DNA of 64,000 nucleotides from Uloborus plumipes (lineage: Eukaryota > Arthropoda > Arachnida > Araneae > Uloboridae), in NCBI GenBank assembly GCA_038373865.1, contig JAXGGA010002910.1, positions 1 through 64,000 of the forward strand, read 5' to 3'. A model generated the notes under the pieces. The model did no database searches. It saw nothing but the letters and a program-made list of their open reading frames with translations, and was not told the DNA's origin. This document shows, piece by piece, positions 34,702 through 45,065 of this stretch. A program made the translations under genes and the position numbers. Every line of letters begins with the position of its first letter. Position 1 is the first letter of the stretch.

Positions 34702-35519
34702 TATATTGTATAATATATTAATACGTTGTGTACGTGTGTGCGAAATATTCTACTGTATGTTAGGTATTAAGTCATTAATAACATGAAATATAATCTTTCT
34801 CTTTGTTAAGAATAACAGATGGAAAACAACTTAAACTGGTCAAAAAAAAAAAAAAAAAAAAAAAGCAGAATTCTAATTTAAATTGAATTCCTTTCTTCAA
34901 AGAAGTGTGGTTCCTGTTGCTCCCATAATGCCTCCCTCCAAGGTCAATACATCATATTAAAAGGAATGACGTACGTCCCATAAACATTTCCAACGGAGGT
35001 AGAAGGAAAAAAAGGTCTAGAAAAACCGTTCATCTCCCCCCCCCTCTCCTTCAAGTCCGTCCAGTCGGTCATTATTTATGTCTTAAGGAAGGACGGGGAC
35101 GAAGGGTAGGTCCGTGATCGAAATTCCTCGGGCCTCGCTGACCTTGAAGAAGGATGAGGTCAAATGGCTGCTCGAACGATCGATATGGCGTTCTTTTGGT
35201 TGAAAAGGGGGGGGGGGGGTCTTTGGTGAGGAATAACTTTACAGAACTTTAGTTGGAAAATTGGTGGTCAGGGTGGTCGAGTGCCAGTTGGAATAGAAAT
35301 TCACTCATATAAGCGCGCATCACTTACTCTTTCTTGTTCTTATATACTTCTGAATACATATATGATTAGATGTCAATCAACCGATGCATATCTTCCCAAC
35401 ACAGTTTTGACTTTTTTATTTCGTTTTCTGATTATGGAGTATACAGGGTGTGTTCCGTTGTTTATTTACATACAGGATAATTACAAGAAAGGTTTACAGT
35501 ACAAAAAAAGGAAATAACA
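34702..35519. other. No recognisable gene; GC-richer patch and homopolymers
   Basis: A run of 21 A (34843-34863), a C run (35037) and a G run (35208-35219). About 35080-35190 has near-genic composition (GCTGACCTTGAAGAAGGATG), but no extended reading frame or splice-site pair convinces. Confidence 0.35.
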
Positions 35520-35592
35520 GCATGGGCACAGGTGAGAATCGAACCCATGATCTCCGGCGTATGAAGCGAAGTTTCTACCACTAGCTTCGGGG
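35520..35592 (-). tRNA. tRNA-like sequence, probable pseudogene or SINE head
   Basis: On the minus strand: AGCTAGTGGTAGAAAC (D-arm/A box), CTTCATACGCCGGAG (anticodon arm remnant, loop containing CAT) and ATGGGTTCGATTCTCACC (T-arm with B box GGTTCGATTC). The T-stem and acceptor stem have mismatches. An intact tRNA is unlikely. Confidence 0.55.
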
Positions 35593-36429
35593 GCCCTTCA
35601 CAAAAGTGAATTGACTTTTGCTTATAATTTCGAGAATAAATAAGTGTTTTTTAATAAAGTGCTCGCGTCTGTAAATGAAACCGAAAGGGAACTTGACATT
35701 TCATTTTATTAACCCTACAAAAACATCCCTATGATTCTTAAAATCTAAAAAAAAAAAAAAGAAAAAAAGAAACAGGATAAAACTAATTTATAATTTAATT
35801 TTAACAATGCAAAAACTGTATCAGCTTTAAAACCCAGGGGTACCAGTTTTACTAAAACTACTTTGAAGCAAAATTTTAAAATCCCAAAAATTCAACGTTC
35901 TGATTTTAACTTGTGTTTAACAGATAAAATCGAAACTATCTCATTACTTCGTTTTAATAATACAAAAATGCGATTCAGTTTCAGAACATACACCACTTGA
36001 ACAAGCAACATAAAAATTGACTTGGTATTTTATTTTAATGATGAAAAATACAAAAGGGAAAAAAATGCAATAAATGAAGCTGAAAGAATTTTTGCCCTCC
36101 CAGTCTCATAAGGTTTTTTTCATTTTATGCCTCTACTCATTACAGTTATTTGATTTCTTTCGGACTGCATTTCCAGAATTCAATTATTCTCTTTTAAAGA
36201 GATAGTCAAATATAGAAAGGGGTTAGAGGGGACGATAACAGGAAAGGATCAGAAGAGAATTTCTTAAGCAAGGTTTTTCTGGTTGAGCTGCCATTCATTA
36301 AGCCGTCAATCAAAGATACTAATCACAAACATACTAAATCGTGTTTAAGTTGCAGAACTTGGACTACAGACAACTGTGATCGGGTATGATGAGTCTTGCT
36401 TCTTATTGCCATTTCACACCTGTCGACTG
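35593..36429. other. No recognisable feature
   Basis: AT-rich, with poly-A runs near 35747; nothing supported. Confidence 0.4.
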
Positions 36430-36660
36430 AGAATCCGCTAATTGGCTTGGTGATAAGGCTTTGGCCTCATGCATCTTGCTCCCGGTGCGTGAAATGGCGT
36501 CGTTGTGAACTGCCGCCGGTCCAAACCCGGACCGACCTACGGTACAAAAGGACAGATGTTGGATTTTTGAGAAGAAGAGCACATGTCTTATGATGATGCT
36601 TGCATAGTGACCATGAGGATGCTTGCATAGTTGCCAAGGGATGTGAAATATAACTTGGGT
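36430..36660 (+). mobile_element. Possible tRNA-derived SINE fragment
   Basis: TTGGTGATAAGGCTTTGGCC resembles a tRNA D-arm and CCGGTCCAAACCCGGACC (36519-36536) a T-arm with a B-box-like core. They are separated by more than a normal tRNA allows, implying an insertion or divergence. GATGCTTGCATAGTGACCAT and GATGCTTGCATAGTTGCCAA (36596 and 36619) are a short direct repeat in the body. G+C is above the surroundings. Confidence 0.4.
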
Positions 36661-37623
36661 ATTCGTTTCGATTTGAATGCTTTTCACAAAATTAAAAATT
36701 CTTAGTGTAACTTTACATCGAAGAAAGCCCAGGTACCTCCATTAGTTATGAACTGGGTGTCAAAATTCTCTGTGTTAAATACATCCGTGCCTTAATGGCA
36801 CCATATGAAGGACTATGGTCCATATCGAGGGAGCAGACTAAGTCTACAAAAGGCTAAAGCATTTAACTCAACTCCGTTAGAAAGAAAAGAAAATGCCCTA
36901 CGAACACCAAATCAAGCTTATAATACAGGCCGAATAATGCTAAAAGTCAAACACGGGGATTGTGTAATGTTTTTTTTTCAGCAATATCGTAGTTTTTGGC
37001 GAGTCCCATAGTTACTCTTTTTAAACACATTATGTGAACATTTTAATCGATGAAGTCCATCCCAATGTAGAAATTTTATTCCCAAATTGTGATGATGTCT
37101 TCCAAGACGATGAAGCATTTTCCAAGACGATGATGTCTTCCAAGACGACCGAAGCACACACCGGGAATTGCTCATTGCTTATTTTCCAAGGCTGCTTGAT
37201 GATTTGTCACATCTCCCTTGACCATCACAGTGATGAAATCTTAGTATTATTAGACTTAAAAAGTTTAAATTTGAAAGAAAAGTGCGTGATTGCTATCCAC
37301 CACCATCCCTTTTTTCTGGAACAGTGGCAAGCATACAAGAGCGTGGATGGAATTGCAGAGTTGGCGGTGTATTGTATGTTTTTGCCTTAGCCCTGGCTTA
37401 GGGGCGGTAACTTACTGCCTTGTACAACAACTGTATTCCTCCATTCTAGATAAACTGCAATCTGTTTTGATTGACAACGGTTTTATACTTGGGCCGTAAC
37501 CAGAACTTAGTTTCAGGGAGGATTTTACCAAACCTATTTCTCGTGAAATCTATACATTCAATAATTTCATTTCATGTTCTATATTCTGTTTATTTTTTTA
37601 TAATAGATGTTAAACGGGTATTA
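36661..37623. other. No recognisable gene; one shared fragment
   Basis: CCAAGACGATGA words repeat near 37100-37145. GCCTTAGCCCTGGCTTAGGG followed by GCGGTAACTTACTGCC (37385-37420) is shared with 43302-43340. The 118-codon frame at 37034-37390 matches no family. Confidence 0.35.
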
Positions 37624-37695
37624 CACTGAAGTGACAAAAGTCATGGGATAGCAATATGCAAATTTTCAGATGGCAGTAGCATCGCATAGAACAGG

Positions 37696-37702
37696 TATAA
37701 AT
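37696..37702 (+). promoter_or_regulatory. Candidate TATA box of the transposase gene
   Basis: TATAAAT lies about 65 bp upstream of the first ATG, inside the left end region of the element. The same sequence occurs in the inverted copy (40660-40666). Assignment is by position and sequence only. Confidence 0.35.
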
Positions 37703-37766
37703 GCGCAGTGCTTTTACAGAGCTTTCATTTCTGTTCAAGTTATTCATGTGAAGAGGTTTTAACGTG

Positions 37767-38810
37767 ATGATGACCGCACGACGTGAATTAACAGACTTTG
37801 AACGCGGAATGTTAGTTGGAGCTAGACGCATGGGTCATGCCATTTCGGAAATCGTTAGAGAATTCAACATTCCCAGATCCACTGTGTCAAGAGTGTGTCG
37901 AGAGTATGAAATTTCAGGCATAACATCCCACCATGGGCAGCGCAGTGGTCGACCACCTGCACTTAAAGATCGAGACCGGCGACGTCTGCAAAGAGTCGTA
38001 AATTCTAACAGACAAGCAACACTGCGTCAAATCACCGTAGAAATCAATGTGGGACGTACAATGGACGTGTCTGCTAGAACTGTGCGGAGAAATTTGGATT
38101 TCTTGGGCTATTCCAGCAGAAGACCGACTCGAGTGCCTTTACTGACAGAACGACATCGCTTGCAGCGACTCTCGTGGGCACGTGAGCATATCGGTTGGTC
38201 CCTAGATGAATGGAAAACCGTGGCCTGGTCCGATGAGTCACGATTTCAGCTGGTAAGAGCCGATGGTAGGGTTCGAGTGTGGCACAGACCCCACGAAGCC
38301 ATGGACCCAAACTGTCAGCAAGGCACTGTTCAAGCTGGTGGTGGCTCCGTAATGGTGTGGGCTGTTTTTTCATGGCATGGACTTGGTCCTCTAGTGCGAC
38401 TGGACCGAACATTGACTGGAAATGCTTATGTGCAGCTACTTGGAGATCACTTGCAGCCATTCATGGACTTCATGTACCCAAACAACGATGGGATTTTTAT
38501 GGATGACAATGCGCCATGTCACCGGGCCACAACTGTTCGCAACTGGTTTGAAGAAAATTCTGGACAATTCCAACGAATGATTTGGCCACCTAGATCGCCC
38601 GACATGAATCCCATTGAGCATTTATGGGACACCATCGAGAGGTCTGTTCGTGCCCAAAATCCTGCCCCATCAACGCTTTCACAATTATGGACGTCTATCG
38701 AGACAGCATGGCTCAATATTCCTGCAGAAGACTTCCAACGACTTGTTGAGTCCATGCCACGTCGAGTTGTTGCACTTCGCCGGGCAAAAGGAGGGCCGAC
38801 ACGATATTAA
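37767..38810 (+). CDS. Tc1-like DD36E transposase, copy 1
   Basis: A transposase of 347 residues that would excise and reinsert its own element at TA sites, acting in the nucleus on the terminal repeats. Seen: an N-terminal bipartite helix-turn-helix (about residues 9-48, and 66-114), a GRPP AT-hook-like linker (about 61-64), then the RNase H-like catalytic core with AWSDES (D156), FMDDNAPCH (D247) and SPDMNPIEHLW (E284). I count 36 residues between the second D and the E, unlike the 34 of classical Tc1; this spacing has been described as the DD36E (Incomer) group. Length fits the family. The frame opens at GTG 37764; I chose the following ATG. No stop or frameshift is present. It differs from copy 2 at two residues, H173 and D241. 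Confidence 0.95.
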   Translation: MMTARRELTDFERGMLVGARRMGHAISEIVREFNIPRSTVSRVCREYEISGITSHHGQRSGRPPALKDRDRRRLQRVVNSNRQATLRQITVEINVGRTMDVSARTVRRNLDFLGYSSRRPTRVPLLTERHRLQRLSWAREHIGWSLDEWKTVAWSDESRFQLVRADGRVRVWHRPHEAMDPNCQQGTVQAGGGSVMVWAVFSWHGLGPLVRLDRTLTGNAYVQLLGDHLQPFMDFMYPNNDGIFMDDNAPCHRATTVRNWFEENSGQFQRMIWPPRSPDMNPIEHLWDTIERSVRAQNPAPSTLSQLWTSIETAWLNIPAEDFQRLVESMPRRVVALRRAKGGPTRY

Positions 38811-38841
38811 GAGGTATCCCATGACTTTTGTCACTTCAGTG

Positions 38842-39280
38842 TACCATGAAAAATGTTTAAAAAAAGGCTCATTTTTTCAATGAAGGAAAAAAAATCTGGA
38901 TAAATGAGTTTATTCATATACGCGCATTTGTAGGAGTATTTTTGAAATTTCTGTCTTGAGACACTTATAAGATATGTTAAATATAGAGTTTGGTACTTAC
39001 AAGTTTGACGGATTTTGGTGTTTCTTTTAGTGGTATTAAAAATTCGAAGGGAAAGGTGTATTGTTAAGAAATTGTGTTTGCAATAACAACAATAAAAATA
39101 AATACCTTTGAAAAAGCACTTAATTCGTACAATTATTCAATTTTGATAGTTTCACTTTACAAATGCAGTTTCAAAGTTTTTTTAGAAAATTAAAATAAAG
39201 TAGCAACAATAATTTTTTCAGTGAGAAACTAGGAAAAGCATTGTTGTAATTTTGTTGTAAAAATTTTACATATATACCCC

Positions 39281-39282
<2 letters not shown>
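38842..39282. other. Spacer between the two Tc1 copies; nothing recognised
   Basis: AT-rich sequence without a supported feature. Confidence 0.4.

Positions 39283-39316
<34 letters not shown>
39283..39316. repeat. TA microsatellite
   Basis: Uninterrupted TA dinucleotides. Confidence 0.95.
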
Positions 39317-39317
<1 letters not shown>

Positions 39318-39444
39318 TATACAAAATTTTTAAAAGTGTTTAAAATGGTGATAATAAAATCCCAAAAAATACAAGAAGACACAAAAATACAAAAGTGTAC
39401 TGATATGTCAGCTCAAAGCCGCTAAAAACAATGGCAGTACCAGC

Positions 39445-39493
39445 ATAATCAAAAATACATAAGGAAATACTTTCCTTATGTATTTTTGATTAT
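39445..39493. repeat. Perfect hairpin, 23-bp arms, 3-nt loop
   Basis: TCAAAAATACATAAGGAAA (39449-39467), loop TAC, then TTTCCTTATGTATTTTTGA (39471-39489). With the flanking ATAA/TTAT the stem is 23 bp without mismatch. It lies 27 bp left of the second Tc1 copy. Confidence 0.95.
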
Positions 39494-39551
39494 ACATACA
39501 TATATATATATATATATATACACTGAAGTGACAAAAGTCATGGGATACCTC

Positions 39552-40595
39552 TTAATATCGTGTCGGCCCTCCTTTTGCCCGGCGAAGTGCAACAACTCGA
39601 CGTGGCATGGACTCAACAAGTCGTTGGAAGTCTTCTGCAGGAATATTGAGCCATGCTGTCTCGATAGACGTCCATAATTGTGAAAGCGTTGATGGGGCAG
39701 GATTTTGGGCACGAACAGACCTCTCGATGGTGTCCCATAAATGCTCAATGGGATTCATGTCGGGCGATCTAGGTGGCCAAATCATTCGTTGGAATTGTCC
39801 AGAATTTTCTTCAAACCAATTGCGAACAGTTGTGGCCCGGTGACATGGCGCATTGTCATCCATAAAAATCCCTTCGTTGTTTGGGTACATGAAGTCCATG
39901 AATGGCTGCAAGTGATCTCCAAGTAGCTGCACATAAGCATTTCCAGTCAATGTTCGGTCCAGTCGCACTAGAGGACCAAGTCCATGCCATGAAAAAACAG
40001 CCCACACCATTACGGAGCCACCACCAGCTTGAACAGTGCCTTGCTGACAGTTTGGGTCCATGGCTTCGTGGGGTCTGCGCCACACTCGAACCCTACCATC
40101 GGCTCTTACCAGCTGAAATCGTGACTCATCGGACCAGGCCACGGTTTTCCATTCATCTAGGGACCAACCGATATGCTCACGTGCCCACGAGAGTCGCTGC
40201 AAGCGATGTCGTTCTGTCAGTAAAGGCACTCGAGTCGGTCTTCTGCTGGAATAGCCCAAGAAATCCAAATTTCTCCGCACAGTTCTAGCAGACACGTCCA
40301 TTGTACGTCCCACATTGATTTCTACGGTGATTTGACGCAGTGTTGCTTGTCTGTTAGAATTTACGACTCTTTGCAGACGTCGCCGGTCTCGATCTTTAAG
40401 TGCAGGCGGTCGACCACTGCGCTGTCCATGGTGGGATGTTATGCCTGAAATTTCATACTCTCGGCACACTCTTGACACAGTGGATCTGGGAATGTTGAAT
40501 TCTCTAACGATTTCCGAAATGGCATGACCCATGCGTCTAGCTCCAACTAACATTCCGCGTTCAAAGTCTGTTAATTCACGTCGTGCGGTCATCAT
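39552..40595 (-). CDS. Tc1-like DD36E transposase, copy 2
   Basis: A 347-residue transposase nearly identical to the copy at 37767-38810, with the same helix-turn-helix region, GRPP linker, catalytic D156, D247 and E284, and no stop or frameshift. The predicted proteins differ at residue 173 (R here, H in copy 1; WRRP versus WHRP) and residue 241 (E here, D in copy 1; just before GIFMDD). Neither is a catalytic residue. Both are expected to be functional if expressed. The frame opens at GTG 40598; the ATG at 40595 was chosen. The inverted arrangement of two complete elements means either protein could act on all four ends. Confidence 0.95.
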   Translation of the reverse strand: MMTARRELTDFERGMLVGARRMGHAISEIVREFNIPRSTVSRVCREYEISGITSHHGQRSGRPPALKDRDRRRLQRVVNSNRQATLRQITVEINVGRTMDVSARTVRRNLDFLGYSSRRPTRVPLLTERHRLQRLSWAREHIGWSLDEWKTVAWSDESRFQLVRADGRVRVWRRPHEAMDPNCQQGTVQAGGGSVMVWAVFSWHGLGPLVRLDRTLTGNAYVQLLGDHLQPFMDFMYPNNEGIFMDDNAPCHRATTVRNWFEENSGQFQRMIWPPRSPDMNPIEHLWDTIERSVRAQNPAPSTLSQLWTSIETAWLNIPAEDFQRLVESMPRRVVALRRAKGGPTRY

Positions 40596-40659
40596 CACGT
40601 TAAAACCTCTTCACATGAATAACTTGAGCAGAAATGAAAGCTCTGTAAAAGCACTGCGC

Positions 40660-40666
40660 ATTTATA
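40660..40666 (-). promoter_or_regulatory. Candidate TATA box of transposase copy 2
   Basis: TATAAAT on the minus strand, at the same distance from the start codon as in copy 1. Confidence 0.35.
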
Positions 40667-40735
40667 CCTGTTCTATGCGATGCTACTGCCATCTGAAAAT
40701 TTGCATATTGCTATCCCATGACTTTTGTCGCTTCA

Positions 40736-40738
<3 letters not shown>

Positions 40739-40791
<53 letters not shown>
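40739..40791. repeat. TA microsatellite
   Basis: About 26 TA units immediately right of Tc1 copy 2. Confidence 0.95.
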
Positions 40792-41754
<963 letters not shown>

Positions 41755-42258
41755 TATATATATATATCCGAAATCTCCAGAAAATGACAATTTCCGTTTC
41801 CCCACTGACTAAATTAAAACACACCTGGTAGTCGAAAGACAAATTTCTACGATATCCTGCGAACCAAGTGTACCCTTTTACTCTTCGCACACAGATCATT
41901 CATCAGAGCTGAATTGGTTTCAAATGTTTAATTAAACAACGGATCCCCTCTCGAAGGCTTCCAGTAAATTTGTATCCCGTGTTCCCGGAAATTTATAATG
42001 AATTATTGATTCGGTTCGGCTACAGTCAGTTTGCTTTAATGCTCGCATTTCGCTCCGCGTATAAGCATAGATTTATATATAAGACGGTATAAACTCAAAT
42101 TGCGTATGTGTCTATTATCCCAGAGCTGTGCAGATTAACTATAAATGTAGATGTCTCTGCTTGCGTTTGACCTTGCATGCAGGCAACATAATGTGGAACA
42201 GTGGGCTAGTAATTTAATACCATACATATCTGTATATATATATATAAAAATTGATGTT
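41755..42258. other. No recognisable gene
   Basis: Normal-complexity sequence at about 41810-42200 without a long open frame. It could be unique host DNA. Confidence 0.35.
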
Positions 42259-42260
42259 AT

Positions 42261-42666
42261 CCCAAGCAGAATCAACTCATCGGATTTTGCTCGGCCGATC
42301 AACAAACTCCTCGTAAACTGATCCTGTAACGCACGATGACATCGTTCCGATCAGTATCCGAGCACGGTTTTCGATGAGCTACTTTTCATCGGAAAGCGAT
42401 ATCCTTCCGATCAACTTTCCCGATGAAAATAAGATGAGCTATATTCCGTCGGAAAACGATATCCTTCCGATCAAGTTTCCCGATGAAATTCCTCGGCATG
42501 GGACTGTTCTGCTCGTAAATTGCTCCAAATCTCATTGTATTCTCATCGGATTTTGCTGCTCGGATTCTGCTCGGTCGATGAGACATATTGGATCATCGGC
42601 CGAAGAGAATTTCATCGGGTTTCGATGAATGGCCGATCATCGGCCGATGAGATAATGCTGCTAGGG
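42261..42666. mobile_element. CCGATGA-rich element with inverted ends
   Basis: The left end CCCAAGCAGAATCAACTCAT and the complement of the right end CCCTAGCAGCATTATCTCAT match over about 20 bp, and both continue CGG. The interior is built from TCATCGG/CCGATGA and CCGATCA words in both orientations. It includes two 60-bp direct repeats (from 42373 and 42433) sharing CGATATCCTTCCGATCAA and TTTCCCGATGAAA. The composition is much richer in CpG than the surroundings. An 84-codon frame across it is likely a by-product. Superfamily unknown. Confidence 0.6.
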
Positions 42667-43301
42667 ATGTTTGTTCCTTACACAAATCCAGTTTTCGTCT
42701 GATTTTTATCAAACTTGACACAGAGGTTCCTTAATGCACTAGAGTTCACATAGATGGGGTTTTAAAATTTTAAAAAATCAAAAAAGCTCAAAATTCAAAT
42801 TTTGTGGCTCAAAATGACTATTTTCTTTCAATTTTAAATATATAGAATAGTTGGGATAAGCCTTTAAGCAGATAAATTGATTAGATTTAACACATTTAAA
42901 TATGGGTATTTTCCAACAAAGATTACGATTAACAATGAGTTATCAATTTAAGGTTCACACATTTTACATTTTAGAATGAAATAAGTTAAACATAATGCAA
43001 TACCGGGAAACGCTAGTATATAATATAATATATTAATAAGCTAGTATATAATATAAATGAGTGACTTTACCAGTTTTGATTGAAAAAAAATCTCCTTCCT
43101 CCCCTTGTCCAGTTTTGGTGCAACCTTGCTCGATCAGTTTTGGTTAATCTATTTGTACGATTTGCTCATGTATGTGTGCAAGCTGTTTTCAAAAAACGCA
43201 AACCTTGTTTTTGCTTTTGCATGCACTGTTATTTTTTTAACTATGGTTTAAACGTGTAAGAGTATTATTGATTTTTTAAAAATATTGAATACACTAGTTT
43301 C
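42667..43301. other. No recognisable feature
   Basis: AT-rich. GCTAGTATATAATATAA occurs twice near 43013 and 43041. Confidence 0.4.
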
Positions 43302-43345
43302 TGCCTTAGCCCTTGCTTAGGGGCGGTTACTTACTGCTTTACACT
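43302..43345 (+). repeat. Dispersed fragment shared with 37380-37420
   Basis: TGCCTTAGCCCTTGCTTAGG followed by GGCGGTTACTTACTGC; the other copy differs at a few bases. It is too short to classify. Confidence 0.6.
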
Positions 43346-43689
43346 AGTATTGTTTTTGTTTTTACTAATTTCGTGGATAATCCGCGAAACTCGTTCACCC
43401 TCGTTTGCCATATCACCTTATTTCGCAGATTGTCGAGAATATACTGTAGTATATCAGAGTCCATCCTCGAGGGTATTTTGAATCAAATGTTTAAGCTTCT
43501 CTATATGTCCCTATTTCGAATCCCAGTAACTGGCATCTCTTCAGAAAATAAATACACCCGTTCCGCATAGATACTAGACCTTCGCCTCTTAATCGTTGGA
43601 AGTTGGATAGTACATATTGTATATTTGCATGATATTACTTAAAAAAATGGTTCCCTTGTCAGTTGAGTAATTATATTAGAAATAATTTT
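43346..43689. other. No recognisable gene
   Basis: An 85-codon frame (43313-43570) overlaps the shared fragment and matches no family. Confidence 0.35.
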
Positions 43690-43935
43690 CGTCAAATCAT
43701 TGAATGAATGAAGGAATGAAAGGATAAATAAGGACGCTATAAACGAGTGAATAACTGAATAAATGAACAAATAAATTATTGAATGAGTTAACAAATAGTT
43801 GAATTAATAAAGAAAAGCGTAAATGAATGAATTAATAAATGAATATCTAAGTCATTTAATAAATCAGTTAATAAGTAAAAGAAATGAACTAGTTCGCTTG
43901 CCCGACCCACTTTGCCCCGCTTGTCTGACAAATTG
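43690..43935. repeat. Inverted counterpart of the 28881-29175 repeat
   Basis: Degenerate AATGAATAAAT-type words end in AATGAACTAGTTCGC and CCACTTTGCCCCGC, matching GGGGCAAAGTG...TAGTTCATTTC of the other copy on the opposite strand. Confidence 0.5.
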
Positions 43936-44076
43936 TGTTAAACATTTAAAATCAAAACAATACTACTTTTAACTTAATAAATATTACACTAGTTATCAGT
44001 AGATCTTAATTAATACCTTATGCCATACTTAAAAAAAGTTTGTCATTTATAATAGAAAAACCTATTTTTAATGATC

Positions 44077-44310
44077 CGACCACCTTGTCTAGTGGTCGTC
44101 AGAGGAGTCTGACCGTGATCGGGTTCGAATCCCGACTCAGGCATGGATGTACTTTCACTCTCTCCTGTCCTTGTCCTTCCTCTGTGTGAATGACTGTGCT
44201 GTAAATGGCTGCCTGCCCTATAAACGGGTCTTATGGCATGTGTGTTGAGCTGAATCGGACTTCCACCTTAGTGGTGCTCGTAAAAGCCGTACATATTTAG
44301 CCTTAAATCG
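44077..44310 (+). mobile_element. tRNA-derived SINE with complete promoter head
   Basis: TTGTCTAGTGGTCGTCAGAG (A box TCTAGTGGTC) and TCGGGTTCGAATCCCGACTC (T-arm, B box GGTTCGAATCC) have tRNA-like spacing. The T-stem TCGGG/CCCGA is intact. The body begins ATGGATGTACTTTCACTCTC and runs to about 44310; TCGTAAAAGCCGTACATATT lies near the end. No clear poly-A tail. The body opening resembles that of the SINE at 30845. Confidence 0.75.
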
Positions 44311-44430
44311 AGTAGATGTGTCTACTCGGGCTCGAGTACTTTGTTGGCTTCAGAAACAACAGACAACAACATTTTTGATGAACCAAAAATATTACAATAT
44401 GAGCAACAATTTTTGATAATGACTTACATA

Positions 44431-45065
44431 CAGGGTGACAAGAAATAACTTGGACGAAGTTTCAAACCAAATATTTGCAAATACCGCTGAATTTTCTATG
44501 ATATTGTGACAGGGAATCGATCCCACAAAGCTACTAAATAGGTGTAAGTAAGTTGGTTGGGATAACCATTATGGTTCGGAAACGATCTGCCATACTTGAA
44601 TTACATAAGCAAGAAACGAAAAAATGTGAAATTGGTCAACCATTGAAAGTGGCTAAGCACACGATTTCCTATACAATTAAAAAGTTAAAAAAACCCGAAT
44701 ATGATGGTGACAAGTCAGGAAGAAGAAAACATCTCACAGTTAACACATCTAGTGACCGGAAAGTGATCAAAAAGGGAGTTTGACGAAATTCTAGGATTTC
44801 AATGATAAAGGTTGCTAGAGGGATGAGAATCAATATAGAAACAACTCGTTTGATGGTAATAGTTGAGCTTGATCTTCTCTCTTATAAAAATTTTGCGACA
44901 CGTCCAAACCTCTGTATTAATACTAATGGTAGCCAATTTGAAAACGTTTAAATATATTAGACAAAATAATGCATTCATACTTATTTTGAAGTTTGGTCGC
45001 AATATTTTTATTAGCAACAACGTTATATTGTACGATGTGTGTCCAAGTTATTTCTTGTCACCCTG
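44431..45065 (+). mobile_element. Deleted Tc1/mariner element with CAGGGTGACAAG ends
   Basis: CAGGGTGACAAGAAATAACT at the left and its inverse at the right match over about 25 bp. TA flanks both ends (44429-44430 and 45066-45067). It carries only the N-terminal part of a transposase (44571-44951); about 600 bp or more of the catalytic region is missing. A non-autonomous internal-deletion derivative. Confidence 0.85.
44571..44951 (+). pseudogene. Tc1/mariner transposase remnant (DNA-binding domain only)
   Basis: Reading from ATG 44571, the translation starts MVRKRSAILELHKQ and continues with helix-turn-helix-like text (LKVAKHTISYTIKKLKK, then GRRKHLTVNTSSDRKVIKK). It hits an in-frame TGA at about 44780. 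The same frame resumes with RNSRISMIKVARGM, typical of the second helix-turn-helix of Tc1/mariner transposases, and ends at TAA 44951. No DDE/D catalytic motifs remain. The stop and the internal deletion make it non-functional. Family assignment is from motif recall, not alignment. Confidence 0.75.

Larger units (their letters stand above)
37624..38841 (+). mobile_element. Complete Tc1-like transposon, copy 1
   Basis: A 1218-bp element with terminal inverted repeats of at least 27 bp (starting CACTGAAGTGACAAAAGTCA) and TA on both sides (37622-37623 and 38842-38843). It carries one uninterrupted transposase gene. A second element of exactly the same length lies inverted at 39521-40738. Length, TA target and a single-exon transposase are standard for Tc1/mariner. 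Confidence 0.97.
39521..40738 (-). mobile_element. Complete Tc1-like transposon, copy 2 (inverted)
   Basis: 1218 bp, the same length as copy 1, with the same terminal repeats flanked by TA (39519-39520 and 40739-40740). TA dinucleotide arrays lie on both sides, so it inserted into, or seeded, a TA microsatellite. One base of the promoter-side terminal repeat differs from copy 1 (AAGCGACA instead of AAGTGACA). Confidence 0.97.

Noticed and set aside
35080..35190. Possible exon with reading ending in KKDEVKWLLERSIWRSFG
   Set aside because: The frame is short, has no recognised family and no convincing splice sites.
37034..37390. 118-codon frame upstream of the Tc1 element
   Set aside because: Short local repeats (CCAAGACGATGA) create part of the frame and no domain is recognisable.
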